From a virus, in the IMG/VR virus record IMGVR_UViG_3300032331_001499, positions 1-28,054 of that record: a stretch of 28,054 nucleotides of DNA; one strand, given 5' to 3'. Within the stretch, counting starts at the first letter, position 1, and each line of letters opens with the position of its first letter. The notes below the pieces were generated by a model. The model was not told the DNA's origin, ran no database searches, and worked only from the letters and a program-made list of their open reading frames with translations. A program made the translations under genes and the position numbers. Positions 15,127 through 23,093 of this stretch are shown one piece after another.

Positions 15127-16326
15127 ATGAATGTATTCGATAAATTCTTACATAGCGTTTCCTATAAATTCCCTAAGGGTTATCCAGATATAAGTAACCC
15201 TACTGATATTTTATTACTTGAATCTTTAATAAGTGAAGTACTAGGACAAAGTGTAAAGTTAAATGAAGGTAGTATGAAGCAAAATACAGTTAGAGCAATT
15301 CAAGCTATCATTTCCTCAGAATTAGGTAAAAAACATAATTTTAAAATACAGTCAGATTGGTTCCGTTTAGGCAACATGGATAAAATACCTTCAGACCAGT
15401 TTTTAGCAATTATTAAAGATACATTTAGTAATCCACAAGTAACAATTCTTAAACCTAAAGAAGGAGAAAACCCAAGTTCTAAATATAACATGTATTTATT
15501 TGACATTCCTGAAGGACCAGTTAAAATAATACTATCAGGTGGAGCAAATCAAGGTGAAAAATACGAAAGTAATTTTTATAGTAAAATTAAATCATCAGCA
15601 GGTACTCCACTAGAAGATATAACTGATCCTGATTTAAGAGAATTGTATACTAAAATAGGTATTGATCCTGAAGATATTATCCCCGAACAAGTAATCCAAA
15701 CAGGAAATAAAGATACTAAACGTCCTATTGACTTTAATGGTCCTGAAAATAAAGGAAAGACAATATCAGATATTACAATTTTACCTGATACGTATTTATC
15801 TATTAAAAATGTAGCGGGTAGTGGATTTTACAATGGAGGAATTATCCCATTTATTGTCTTTGAAGATGGTAAAGTAGTTTATGATCCTAGTAAATTCAAT
15901 GTTAAACCTGTTGTAGCTCAATTATTTGAAACACTTAATATTGACCCTAAAAAGGTAGCTCAAGGATTAAATGAGTATGCTACTAAAGAAGGTGATATGT
16001 CTAATACATATGAAAATATAAACATAAGTAATTCTGAAGACCTTAAAAAATTCATAGCATCAGGATATGATTATGGATACTGGTATGTTCGTGAAAAAGA
16101 AAAAGGATTATTTGTTTATGATAACAGAACAGAAGACGATGTTTATCGATTTGTTGGTGATATAAAAAATGCTAGTGTTAAGTATCCTAATAAAGAAACA
16201 AAAACATTAACAGCAAAGTTAACAGCGGACAGCCCCGTATTAGGTGCTGTAAATTATCTTATTGAGATACGAGATACTCAAGGTAAAGGAATATTACCAT
16301 TAAGTTTAAAAATAAGAACATCATGA
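15127..16326 (+). CDS. Large accessory protein of unknown function, 399 aa
   Basis: The product has 399 residues. The N-terminus (DKFLHSVSYKFPKGYPDISN) leads into a helix ILLLESLISEVLG at about 29-41, which contains LLE and ISE triplets, somewhat like the cassette leaders but displaced inward. Residues 45-120 are mixed alpha/beta, and the central region near 200-260 has a beta-rich stretch (TISDITILPDTYLSIKNVAG). Tyr/Asp/Glu-rich segments follow (YDYGYWYVREKEKGLFVYDN). I see no catalytic motif and do not recognise the family. Its last base pairs overlap the next start (ATGA), tying it to the cassette. Confidence 0.55.
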   Translation: MNVFDKFLHSVSYKFPKGYPDISNPTDILLLESLISEVLGQSVKLNEGSMKQNTVRAIQAIISSELGKKHNFKIQSDWFRLGNMDKIPSDQFLAIIKDTFSNPQVTILKPKEGENPSSKYNMYLFDIPEGPVKIILSGGANQGEKYESNFYSKIKSSAGTPLEDITDPDLRELYTKIGIDPEDIIPEQVIQTGNKDTKRPIDFNGPENKGKTISDITILPDTYLSIKNVAGSGFYNGGIIPFIVFEDGKVVYDPSKFNVKPVVAQLFETLNIDPKKVAQGLNEYATKEGDMSNTYENINISNSEDLKKFIASGYDYGYWYVREKEKGLFVYDNRTEDDVYRFVGDIKNASVKYPNKETKTLTAKLTADSPVLGAVNYLIEIRDTQGKGILPLSLKIRTS

Positions 16327-16967
16327 AACAATTAATAATAGAAGCAATCAAATCAGCTTTACTAGAACAACCTAATAAAGCACCAATGCTAAATGAGTCT
16401 AAACAGTATAATTCTCCTATATCTGAAAACATGAGATATCATATCTCTAATAAAATACCAATCCATGAAAATATATTCCGTCCTGGTTCTAAATCACATA
16501 TAGAGTTAATTCATGAAGCTCGTATATTATGGAAACAAGGTATTATTGAACTTTTAGCTGAAGATAAAAAATTATTTGAAAACACAGATTTAGGTCGTTT
16601 TGGGATGTATGAAGGTGAAATAGTACCTTTAGATTTACCAATGATGGAAATCGAAACATTAACAGAAGCTGAATTAGAAGAAGAAAAGAAACAACCAGCA
16701 TTAGGAAAACCTCATCGTGGTGGTTCTAAAAAATTCTATGTATATGTTAAAGATCCTAGAACTAAACGTATTAAAAAAGTATCATTTGGTATGGCAGGTG
16801 GTGGATTACGCGCTAAATTAAATAATCCTAAAGCACGTAGAGCGTTTGCTAAACGTATGAATTGCCCACAAAAGAAAGATAGAACAAAAGCTGGTTATTG
16901 GAGTTGTAGGTTGCCCCGCTACAGCAAACTGTTAGGGTTTAAAACCACTTTTAGTGGCTATTGGTAA
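16323..16967 (+). CDS. Leader-bearing basic virion protein with conserved Cys motif
   Basis: The product has 214 residues. The start MKQLIIEAIKSALLEQ is a leader-family member with IIE and LLE. The middle is helical and partly acidic (ETLTEAELEEEKKQPA). The basic C-terminal domain (KKFYVYVKDPRTKRIKKVSF, then RAFAKRMNCPQKK and AGYWSCRLPRYSKLLG) matches a module I recall from many T4-like and large phages, with (F/A)xxRxNC followed by YWSCR. Its function is not established to my knowledge. The two conserved cysteines and the basic charge could suit nucleic-acid or metal binding. A hairpin spans its stop codon. Confidence 0.7.
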   Translation: MKQLIIEAIKSALLEQPNKAPMLNESKQYNSPISENMRYHISNKIPIHENIFRPGSKSHIELIHEARILWKQGIIELLAEDKKLFENTDLGRFGMYEGEIVPLDLPMMEIETLTEAELEEEKKQPALGKPHRGGSKKFYVYVKDPRTKRIKKVSFGMAGGGLRAKLNNPKARRAFAKRMNCPQKKDRTKAGYWSCRLPRYSKLLGFKTTFSGYW

Positions 16968-16970
16968 ACC
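16936..16970 (+). terminator. Two-part hairpin across the stop codon
   Basis: GGTTTA (16936-16941) pairs with TAAACC (16965-16970), enclosing a second stem CCACT (16945-16949) with AGTGG (16953-16957). The stop TAA at 16965-16967 lies in the outer arm. There is no clear T-run, so it may be a terminator, an mRNA end structure or a remnant of endonuclease-gene insertion. Confidence 0.35.
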
Positions 16971-16975
16971 CAATA

Positions 16976-16986
16976 TATTTATTATT
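16976..16986 (+). promoter_or_regulatory. TATTTATTATT start-proximal motif
   Basis: This divergent copy of TATTTATAATAAAAT lies three bases upstream of the ATG at 16989. It overlaps the 5' arm of the inverted repeat at 16980-17003. Confidence 0.35.
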
Positions 16987-17003
16987 GTATGAAAACAATA
17001 ATA
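16980..17003 (+). promoter_or_regulatory. Inverted repeat looping out the start codon
   Basis: TATTATTGT (16980-16988) and ACAATAATA (16995-17003) form a perfect nine-pair stem whose six-base loop, ATGAAA, holds the start codon of the endonuclease gene. It could restrict translation from long read-through transcripts. Confidence 0.45.
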
Positions 17004-17642
17004 TATTATTTACATAGAGGAGACAAGGTTCCATTCTATGTTGGGAAAACTAAGAATCTAAAAAATAGACTAAATACACATAAAAGTATTTTTGGAAAAA
17101 ATATCTATATAGAATGTATAGATAAAGTGGATGATTGGAAATATTGGGAAAAACATTATATAACTCTTTTTAAAAATTTAGGATATATCCTAGAAAATAA
17201 AAATGAAGGTGGTGGAGGTCCATCTGAAGGAGTTGTTTTTCCTGAAGAAAGAAAACAAAAAATTGGTCAAGCTAATAAAGGTACAATCCATCCCATAGAA
17301 GGTAGATTAGCGGCTAGTCAAAAATTAAAAGGACGTAAACTTTCAAAAGAGATATGTGAAAAAATTCGTTTAGCTAAAACCGGTAAACCTAATCCTAAAA
17401 AAGGTAAACCTGATGGTCCTAAACCTAATGTATCTAAAGCTCATAAAGGTAGAGTAAGTCCTAATAAAGGAAAAAGTAATCCTGTGGTTTTATATAAAAC
17501 ATCAGGTGAATATGTTAAAACATACTCTAGTTACCATGATTTAGCTCTTGACCTACAAATTAACCCAGAAACAGTAAGATGTCAACTTATTGGTAAGGCT
17601 CAAACTATCAAGAATAAGCAATATAGAGCACAATATGTATAA
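16989..17642 (+). CDS. GIY-YIG homing endonuclease with NUMOD repeats
   Basis: The product has 217 residues. The GIY-YIG domain spans about 1-80: IIYYL at 4-8, FYVGKT at 16-21, Arg27, catalytic Glu54 in YWEKHYI and the terminal Asn72 followed by EGGGG. NUMOD3-like DNA-binding motifs follow (PEERKQKIGQANKGT and SKEICEKIRLAKTGK) together with Lys/Pro/Gly-rich linkers. A NUMOD1-type helix-turn-helix ends the protein (KTYSSYHDLALDLQINPETV). Such free-standing endonucleases cleave related genomes lacking the gene and spread by homologous repair. It sits between two cassette genes, most likely as an insertion. All key catalytic residues seem intact. Confidence 0.88.
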   Translation: MKTIIYYLHRGDKVPFYVGKTKNLKNRLNTHKSIFGKNIYIECIDKVDDWKYWEKHYITLFKNLGYILENKNEGGGGPSEGVVFPEERKQKIGQANKGTIHPIEGRLAASQKLKGRKLSKEICEKIRLAKTGKPNPKKGKPDGPKPNVSKAHKGRVSPNKGKSNPVVLYKTSGEYVKTYSSYHDLALDLQINPETVRCQLIGKAQTIKNKQYRAQYV

Positions 17643-17644
17643 TC

Positions 17645-18838
17645 ATGATGAAACTTACAGAAATACTAAGACAACTCCTTGAGGAGCAAAAGAAAAAAGA
17701 AGATCGTTGTAAGCGTATTGCTGATCGTCGATATGATAAACCATCTGCTTACAAATCAGGTGCTATTGTTAGATGTCGCCAGGGTAAGATTTGGAAAGAT
17801 TTAAAAGAAAATAACAATAATAATCAAAAACATATCATATATCCTAATTTTCAAGGTTTAGATCCTGCTAAAACTCCTACAGGAATAGAAAAAGAAATTA
17901 ATGTAAAAGATGCTATTGGAAATGAGCCAAATAAAAACTTAAATTATTTTCAAACAGAAAAAAAAGATTATGTTGAAAATATGATTAAAAGTGCTCAAAA
18001 TAATGGATGGAAAAATTTTCCTCCTATCATAGCAATTAAACATCCATTACTTCCTGGTAAATTTTTAGTTATAGATGGTAATCATAGATTAGGTGCTTTT
18101 AAAATAGGAGGTATTCCTAAAATTAAAGCAATTATAGTTAATGATAATGATATTTTATTAGCTATTCCTGGTACTAAATGGCAAGAAGGAAAAACACCTG
18201 AAACTATTAATTTAACAGATGCAAAAGGAAAAGTAAATTTTAAAGATTATTTTGCAACAAAAGATTTAGAAATTCCTACAAATTTAAATGAAGATGAAGA
18301 TCTATCTACTAAAAATAATTATATAGATGCTGAGGGAATGTTAGATTTTCAACAGATTCAAAATGATTTAATTAAAATAAAGCCATATTATAAATCATCA
18401 TTACCTAATTATTTAAATGGTGAACCATTAACTGATGATCAAATAGATCAATTAATAGAAATTTTCACTGATAATGAAGCTGATATATTTGATTCTGATT
18501 GGATGACAGACGCTGATAAACTTAAATTTAATCAACGTTGGCTAAAAGCAGATATAGATGATTTAAATGATTGGTTTGTAAGTTTTGTAGAAGGATTGGC
18601 TGATAATTGGGAAGAATATCCATTAAATGAAGATGAATCACTTCATAAGTGGTTTAAACGTAAAGGAACACCTGGTAAAGAAGGTGGATGGGTAGACTGT
18701 AATACATGCCATAATGGTAAATGTAAACCTTGTGGTAGAAAAGAAGGTGAAGACCGAGCTAAATACCCATCATGTCGTCCTACACCATCTCAATGTAAAA
18801 CCAAGGGTAAAGGCAAAAAATGGGGTAAGACCAAATAA
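17645..18838 (+). CDS. ParB-like protein with leader and DUF5872-like tail
   Basis: The product has 397 residues. Residues 1-14 (MMKLTEILRQLLEE) are a leader with LTE and LLE. Residues 21-45 carry a basic module (DRCKRIADRRYDKPSAYKSG, then AIVRCRQG) of the PSAYxSGAxVxCR type seen in large-phage proteins. A ParB/sulfiredoxin-like domain spans about 105-200, with the motif VIDGNHRLGAF at 142-152. An acidic helical linker follows. The C-terminal 66 residues (LHKWFKRKGTPGKEGGWVDC, then CHNGKCKPCGRKEG and YPSCRPTPSQCKTKG) resemble DUF5872. ParB-like domains may bind DNA or hydrolyse nucleotides; which applies is unknown. Confidence 0.7.
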   Translation: MMKLTEILRQLLEEQKKKEDRCKRIADRRYDKPSAYKSGAIVRCRQGKIWKDLKENNNNNQKHIIYPNFQGLDPAKTPTGIEKEINVKDAIGNEPNKNLNYFQTEKKDYVENMIKSAQNNGWKNFPPIIAIKHPLLPGKFLVIDGNHRLGAFKIGGIPKIKAIIVNDNDILLAIPGTKWQEGKTPETINLTDAKGKVNFKDYFATKDLEIPTNLNEDEDLSTKNNYIDAEGMLDFQQIQNDLIKIKPYYKSSLPNYLNGEPLTDDQIDQLIEIFTDNEADIFDSDWMTDADKLKFNQRWLKADIDDLNDWFVSFVEGLADNWEEYPLNEDESLHKWFKRKGTPGKEGGWVDCNTCHNGKCKPCGRKEGEDRAKYPSCRPTPSQCKTKGKGKKWGKTK

Positions 18839-18846
18839 CTAACCCA

Positions 18847-18860
18847 TATTTATAATAAAT
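18847..18860 (+). promoter_or_regulatory. TATTTATAATAAAT start-proximal motif
   Basis: This near-consensus copy lies eight bases after the stop at 18838 and six bases before the ATG at 18867. Confidence 0.45.
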
Positions 18861-18866
18861 TTTGTA

Positions 18867-21800
18867 ATGAGTAATATTCATAAATTAATAGAACATTTAG
18901 TTAACAATTGGTCAAACAATTTATCTGAGGCATTAGCTCCAAGAGTTAAGCAACAGTTAATGGACAAATTCAAACAAGAAGCAGATGATTTTGATATCAC
19001 GATTGCTGATAAACAATTAAGCGATTATATCGATTATTTTGATGCTCGATTAAAAAATAATCCTAAAGTAACTGAAAAAGATTTATCTAAGTATCCATTA
19101 AAGTCATTAATTAAACTTGTTTCAGCCTACAAAGGTTCAAGTAAAGAAGAAGATGACGAAGACATATCAAACATACCAGATGTTGTTTATAATGAAAATG
19201 GTCTTATAATTTATAGTGGTCATAATGAAGAAAACTGTTTAAAGTTTGGTAAAGGTGAACAATGGTGTATTACTAGAGGTTCATTTGGTAACTATCGTTA
19301 TGATGCTAATAGAAAAAATCCAACATTCTACTTAGTAAAAGATACCAACTTACCAAACAGTGATAGAAAAAGTTTCTTTGTTGTTGTAGTAGGTAGTGAT
19401 AATACTTACAAAGTATCAGACAGATCAAATAATGACGTTGGTGGTAGAGGAACAGAATGGAACAGATGGGAACCATGGTCATTTGTTGAACAACAATTTC
19501 CTTCCGTTCAAGGTTTAGAAAGAATATTTAAATATGTTCCTATTGGTAAAGTTGAATTATCAACTCGCCAATATGCTAACAACGCTATGAATGTTGAAGA
19601 ATGGGAGGTAGCACCACCAGACTTTAAAGAACGATATCTTATCATCAGAAAAGGAAAAAAACTTTTTAATGATATTACTAATGAAAAATTTGTAAAAACT
19701 ATCCTCCCAGACAGCCAAGACATGGCTACAGTAGTAGCTAAAAACTATGGGATGATAGATATAAATACATTATTGCAAGAATTTGATTCTTTCTCTAACC
19801 AAAACCAAAAATCAATTATAGCTAATGCTAGAAGATTTACAAAAGTACCTACAGAGATTTTAAAATCACGTGGTATCCCATTCTCAGCTAAAAAAGCAGT
19901 AGTTAGTGGTGGATTGCTTGATATTCCTGGTGATGAAAGATATTATGTCTCTAGTGATGATAAGGCTATAATTAAATTAAAATTTAGTGGTGATGACATA
20001 TCAATGGGATTATTCACTGAAAAAGATACATACCCTAATGTTAAAGTAAACTCTCGTACAAGTAGTATATTAAGAAGTTTACCTAGATTTGATGAGATGC
20101 CTTTTGATGCTTTATTAAAGTTAACAAAAGATAATCTTTTGCCTAAAGATACTGTCACTAAAGTAATTGATAAATCAAAAGAAGAAGACTCTAAATCAGC
20201 TATTATAACAGCAAACACTGATGAAGGCGAAATAGTGTTAGATACAAATACTTTTAAGGCATATAAATCTGAAAATGGAGAATATACATCAATACCATTT
20301 GAAGATGATTCTGTCCAAAGTATACTAAAATCAGATACAGTAGGGGGTGGTATTCAAGATGGTATTATAAGGATAGTTTCAGCATTTGACAGCATCCCCC
20401 CATCAGTACTACCTATGTCAACTGTAGTCTCAATAGTGAAACAAACTCCACCAGAAAAAAGAATAGTAAGAAAAGGAGATGAAAGTTTTATAATAATACC
20501 TAGTAGTACAGGGAATGAACTTAATTTATGGAATACAAATAATCCTTTAGATAGAAGTTCTGTAGCATTTAATTATAGAGAAGATGGAAGATTTGGTAGT
20601 GGAAAAATGGCAAATCAAGAAATATGGTCTGAATATTTTAATTATTTAAGATCTCAAAATTTAGCTTATGATTCTTCCCAACTTCTTGGTTTAGCTAGTT
20701 CCCAATACTATGCCGGATCTAAATTTTTAGCTGCTAACCCTCCTTTAACAGCTGATAATACATACAAACCTGCTCAATATGAAGGAACATGGTATATTAT
20801 AAACCAGAATAACCCGTCAGAAAGTAGAAAACTTAGCCCACAAACAGGTAATATACTTAGAGCTAATCTTACCCCAGCTAAAGTATCTACAATACTAGGA
20901 ACAAGACCACCCGCAGGAGCAGTTAGGGGTACTACAACACCTAGAACACCTAGAACAACCGCCGCAGCAGCAGCTACACCACCTGCAACTACCGGTCAAG
21001 TAAATGATGCTGTACGACAAGCAATTGTTGGGGCAGGTTTAGAACAAGGATTTTCTGCTTTGCCAACCCCACTTAGAAGTAGAATATTATCAGGTACATT
21101 AGTAGCTAATGATAATGGAGTAGCGGGTCGTAATAGAGCATTAGGAGACAGAGGACGAGTTACTAGAATTATATCTGCTGGTCAAAGTAGAATGTATATT
21201 ATTCGTTTAGCTAGTGGTACTATGATAGGACAAGCATCATTCCAACCTGAAGCAAGACACTTTATTATAACTGCTGCTAGCGCGTTTAATATGGGTAGAG
21301 TAGGTAACTTTATAGATGCTTTAACAGCTCGTAACTTACGTGAAACAGAAGACATATTACGAGTAGCAATAGGAGCAGCAACACCAGAAGAATTAGAAGA
21401 AATTAAATCTAAAGCTAAAACTAAACCGTATAAGGACTTAGAAGTAACCAACGAACATATCATTCGTGAGTTTGATGAAAATATTGATCCTATTGAACTT
21501 AAATGGCATCGTGATAATGAAAACCGAATAATAGAAATTGTAGGTAAAACTGATTGGAAAATACAATTAGAAAACCAATTACCAATTTCTATGAACCAAC
21601 CTATTTCAATACCTAAAGGTGAATGGCATCGCGTTATCAAAGGTAATGGTAAGTTAACTTTAAAAATAATTAAAGAAGAATCTACTCAATATAATATTGA
21701 AGGATTATTATTAACTAACACTGAAGATCGCCCACAAAAAGATATATTATCTGATATACGTTCATTACCTGGTGTAACAATTGTATCAAGTAAAGATTAT

Positions 21801-21992
21801 GATTTATCAGGCGAAACATCCGCATTTAGTAATCCTAACTATTACACAATACTTAAAATTAAAGTAGATCCACATCCATATCCTAATGGATTTAAAGATG
21901 AAGATTTACAACAATTATTTACTGACATTAGAGCAATTAAAGGTGTTAGAAACTTTAAATTAAACAAATCTATAGAAAAGAAAACAGTTTAA
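18867..21992 (+). CDS. Giant mosaic virion-type protein, 1041 aa
   Basis: The N-terminus MSNIHKLIEHLVNNWSNNLS is a leader-like helix with LIE and LSE. Residues 110-190 hold a GKGxxWCI-type module (EENCLKFGKGEQWCITRG, Cys124 and Cys134, then FYLVKD), which I recall from phage and giant-virus proteins of unknown function. A long middle region follows without recognised motifs. Residues 689-712 are a Thr/Pro/Ala linker (TTTPRTPRTTAAAAATPPAT). A cupin-like fold occupies about 860-940 (ELKWHRDNENRIIEIVGKTD, then IPKGEWHRVI). The last 95 residues look like a ferredoxin-like or ACT-like domain (LPGVTIVSSKDYD to IRAIKGVRNFKL). It is the longest gene here and may be ejected with DNA; that is inference. 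Confidence 0.65.
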   Translation: MSNIHKLIEHLVNNWSNNLSEALAPRVKQQLMDKFKQEADDFDITIADKQLSDYIDYFDARLKNNPKVTEKDLSKYPLKSLIKLVSAYKGSSKEEDDEDISNIPDVVYNENGLIIYSGHNEENCLKFGKGEQWCITRGSFGNYRYDANRKNPTFYLVKDTNLPNSDRKSFFVVVVGSDNTYKVSDRSNNDVGGRGTEWNRWEPWSFVEQQFPSVQGLERIFKYVPIGKVELSTRQYANNAMNVEEWEVAPPDFKERYLIIRKGKKLFNDITNEKFVKTILPDSQDMATVVAKNYGMIDINTLLQEFDSFSNQNQKSIIANARRFTKVPTEILKSRGIPFSAKKAVVSGGLLDIPGDERYYVSSDDKAIIKLKFSGDDISMGLFTEKDTYPNVKVNSRTSSILRSLPRFDEMPFDALLKLTKDNLLPKDTVTKVIDKSKEEDSKSAIITANTDEGEIVLDTNTFKAYKSENGEYTSIPFEDDSVQSILKSDTVGGGIQDGIIRIVSAFDSIPPSVLPMSTVVSIVKQTPPEKRIVRKGDESFIIIPSSTGNELNLWNTNNPLDRSSVAFNYREDGRFGSGKMANQEIWSEYFNYLRSQNLAYDSSQLLGLASSQYYAGSKFLAANPPLTADNTYKPAQYEGTWYIINQNNPSESRKLSPQTGNILRANLTPAKVSTILGTRPPAGAVRGTTTPRTPRTTAAAAATPPATTGQVNDAVRQAIVGAGLEQGFSALPTPLRSRILSGTLVANDNGVAGRNRALGDRGRVTRIISAGQSRMYIIRLASGTMIGQASFQPEARHFIITAASAFNMGRVGNFIDALTARNLRETEDILRVAIGAATPEELEEIKSKAKTKPYKDLEVTNEHIIREFDENIDPIELKWHRDNENRIIEIVGKTDWKIQLENQLPISMNQPISIPKGEWHRVIKGNGKLTLKIIKEESTQYNIEGLLLTNTEDRPQKDILSDIRSLPGVTIVSSKDYDLSGETSAFSNPNYYTILKIKVDPHPYPNGFKDEDLQQLFTDIRAIKGVRNFKLNKSIEKKTV

Positions 21993-22004
21993 CAAACCCC
22001 AATA

Positions 22005-22019
22005 TATTTATAATAAAAT
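22005..22019 (+). promoter_or_regulatory. TATTTATAATAAAAT start-proximal motif
   Basis: This exact consensus copy lies 12 bases after the stop at 21992 and nine bases before the ATG at 22029. Confidence 0.5.
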
Positions 22020-22028
22020 ACAACTAAA

Positions 22029-22943
22029 ATGGAAATTAACAGACTACGTTCAATTATAAGAGAATCAATTAGTAACAATCTTAAAGAAATTGAAGATGTT
22101 GCTGAAAACGCGGCTATGGAAGCTAAATTAAATGCTTATACTGAAGCGATTGAAAAAGTAAACAAGAAAATTGAAATGGCTGAAAGCCTTGAAGAAATGC
22201 AAGAATTAGTAGATCCTACTAAATTAAATGAACTTAAAAAACATTTAAAAAATCTTGAAAAATCAAAAGCTAAATTAGAAAAAGTTAAAACTAAGAAAAA
22301 CAAAGGTAAAGAAGTAGTAACTGATGAACCTGTTGAAGAAGCAGTAGACAATATAGAAGCTGGAGAATTTGATATTCCTTATAACGCTGGAACAGCTGAA
22401 GGAGATTTTAAAGATGAAGATCATGAGGCTTATTTTGAAGTGAACGAGTCATTCCTTAAAATGCAAAAATTAGCAGGTGTAATCACTGAAGCTCAATACA
22501 ATCAAAAAAAAAGCTTAACTGAGAACCAAATAGAAGAAAACTATGTACTAGATGCTATGGGTACTGTATTAGTAGGAGGTGTTGGATTGGTATTAGCAAC
22601 AGCTGGTGTTGTTGGTGGTACTGCTTTAGCTCTAGATAATATCCAATATGGTCCAATAGGTGATACTATCAAAAAATTAAAAAACAAAATAAGTGATCGT
22701 AAATTTAATAAATATATTAGACCAATACTCCTTCGTTTTAAAAACGATCAAGTATTACAAGATATGTTTGGAAAATATAACTCAGCATCCTCCTTTGAAT
22801 TTGATGCTATTAGAAAAGAAATTGCTGACTATATTGAAAGTAAACTTTCATCTAAAGAGTTAAAATACATTAAAGATGTTGTTGATTCATTACATATGTC
22901 AGATCTATCTAAATCATTTAAACAAGAAGATGATATGATGTAA
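22029..22943 (+). CDS. Leader-bearing protein with internal FLKMQKLAG module and membrane segment
   Basis: The product has 304 residues. The start MEINRLRSIIRESISNNLKE is a leader with IRE and LKE. Residues 25-95 form a Lys/Glu-rich coiled coil. Residues 142-157 (FLKMQKLAGVITEAQY) repeat the N-terminus of the gene at 7380 nearly exactly. A Gly/Val/Ala-rich hydrophobic segment at about 178-202 (VLVGGVGLVLATAGVVGGTA) could cross a membrane. The last 90 residues are helical and basic to acidic. A leader, a second cleavage-like module and a possible membrane helix would suit a protein processed in the capsid and delivered to the membrane on infection; this is speculative. Confidence 0.6.
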   Translation: MEINRLRSIIRESISNNLKEIEDVAENAAMEAKLNAYTEAIEKVNKKIEMAESLEEMQELVDPTKLNELKKHLKNLEKSKAKLEKVKTKKNKGKEVVTDEPVEEAVDNIEAGEFDIPYNAGTAEGDFKDEDHEAYFEVNESFLKMQKLAGVITEAQYNQKKSLTENQIEENYVLDAMGTVLVGGVGLVLATAGVVGGTALALDNIQYGPIGDTIKKLKNKISDRKFNKYIRPILLRFKNDQVLQDMFGKYNSASSFEFDAIRKEIADYIESKLSSKELKYIKDVVDSLHMSDLSKSFKQEDDMM

Positions 22944-22960
22944 AATATAAATAATGTACA

Positions 22961-22979
22961 GACCGATTCATTGCCGGTC
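22961..22979 (+). terminator. Small hairpin after the gene at 22029
   Basis: GACCG (22961-22965) pairs with CGGTC (22975-22979) around a nine-base loop, 17 bases after the stop at 22943. The following bases (GCCTATTTATAAAA) are only mildly T-rich, so termination is uncertain. Confidence 0.35.
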
Positions 22980-23009
22980 GCCTATTTATAAAATTAAAAA
23001 CGTGAAGTA

Positions 23010-23053
23010 GTGGCTCACCCTTTAAAAGGTGGGCCACCTTAGTTTCTAGGTGG
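23010..23053 (+). ncRNA. Mutually exclusive hairpins in the endonuclease leader
   Basis: Stem one pairs GTGGCTCACC (23010-23019) with GGTGGGCCAC (23028-23037), ten pairs with one wobble. Stem two pairs CCACCTTAG (23034-23042) with CTAGGTGG (23046-23053) with a bulged T. The two share bases 23034-23037, so they compete. This is the most GC-rich intergenic stretch and lies 41 bases before the ATG at 23094. It may be an attenuator, terminator or structured leader; no known riboswitch class is recognised. Confidence 0.4.
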
Positions 23054-23075
23054 TTGGCCTGACGGAATTTTGGGA

Positions 23076-23090
23076 TATTTATAATAAAAT
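23076..23090 (+). promoter_or_regulatory. TATTTATAATAAAAT start-proximal motif
   Basis: This exact consensus copy lies three bases before the ATG at 23094 and downstream of the competing hairpins. Confidence 0.5.
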
Positions 23091-23093
23091 AAT

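Noticed and set aside
21182-21640. Antisense open frame of 152 codons
   Set aside because: It is fully contained in the 1041-residue gene and lacks any recognisable motif; all supported genes in the window are on the + strand.
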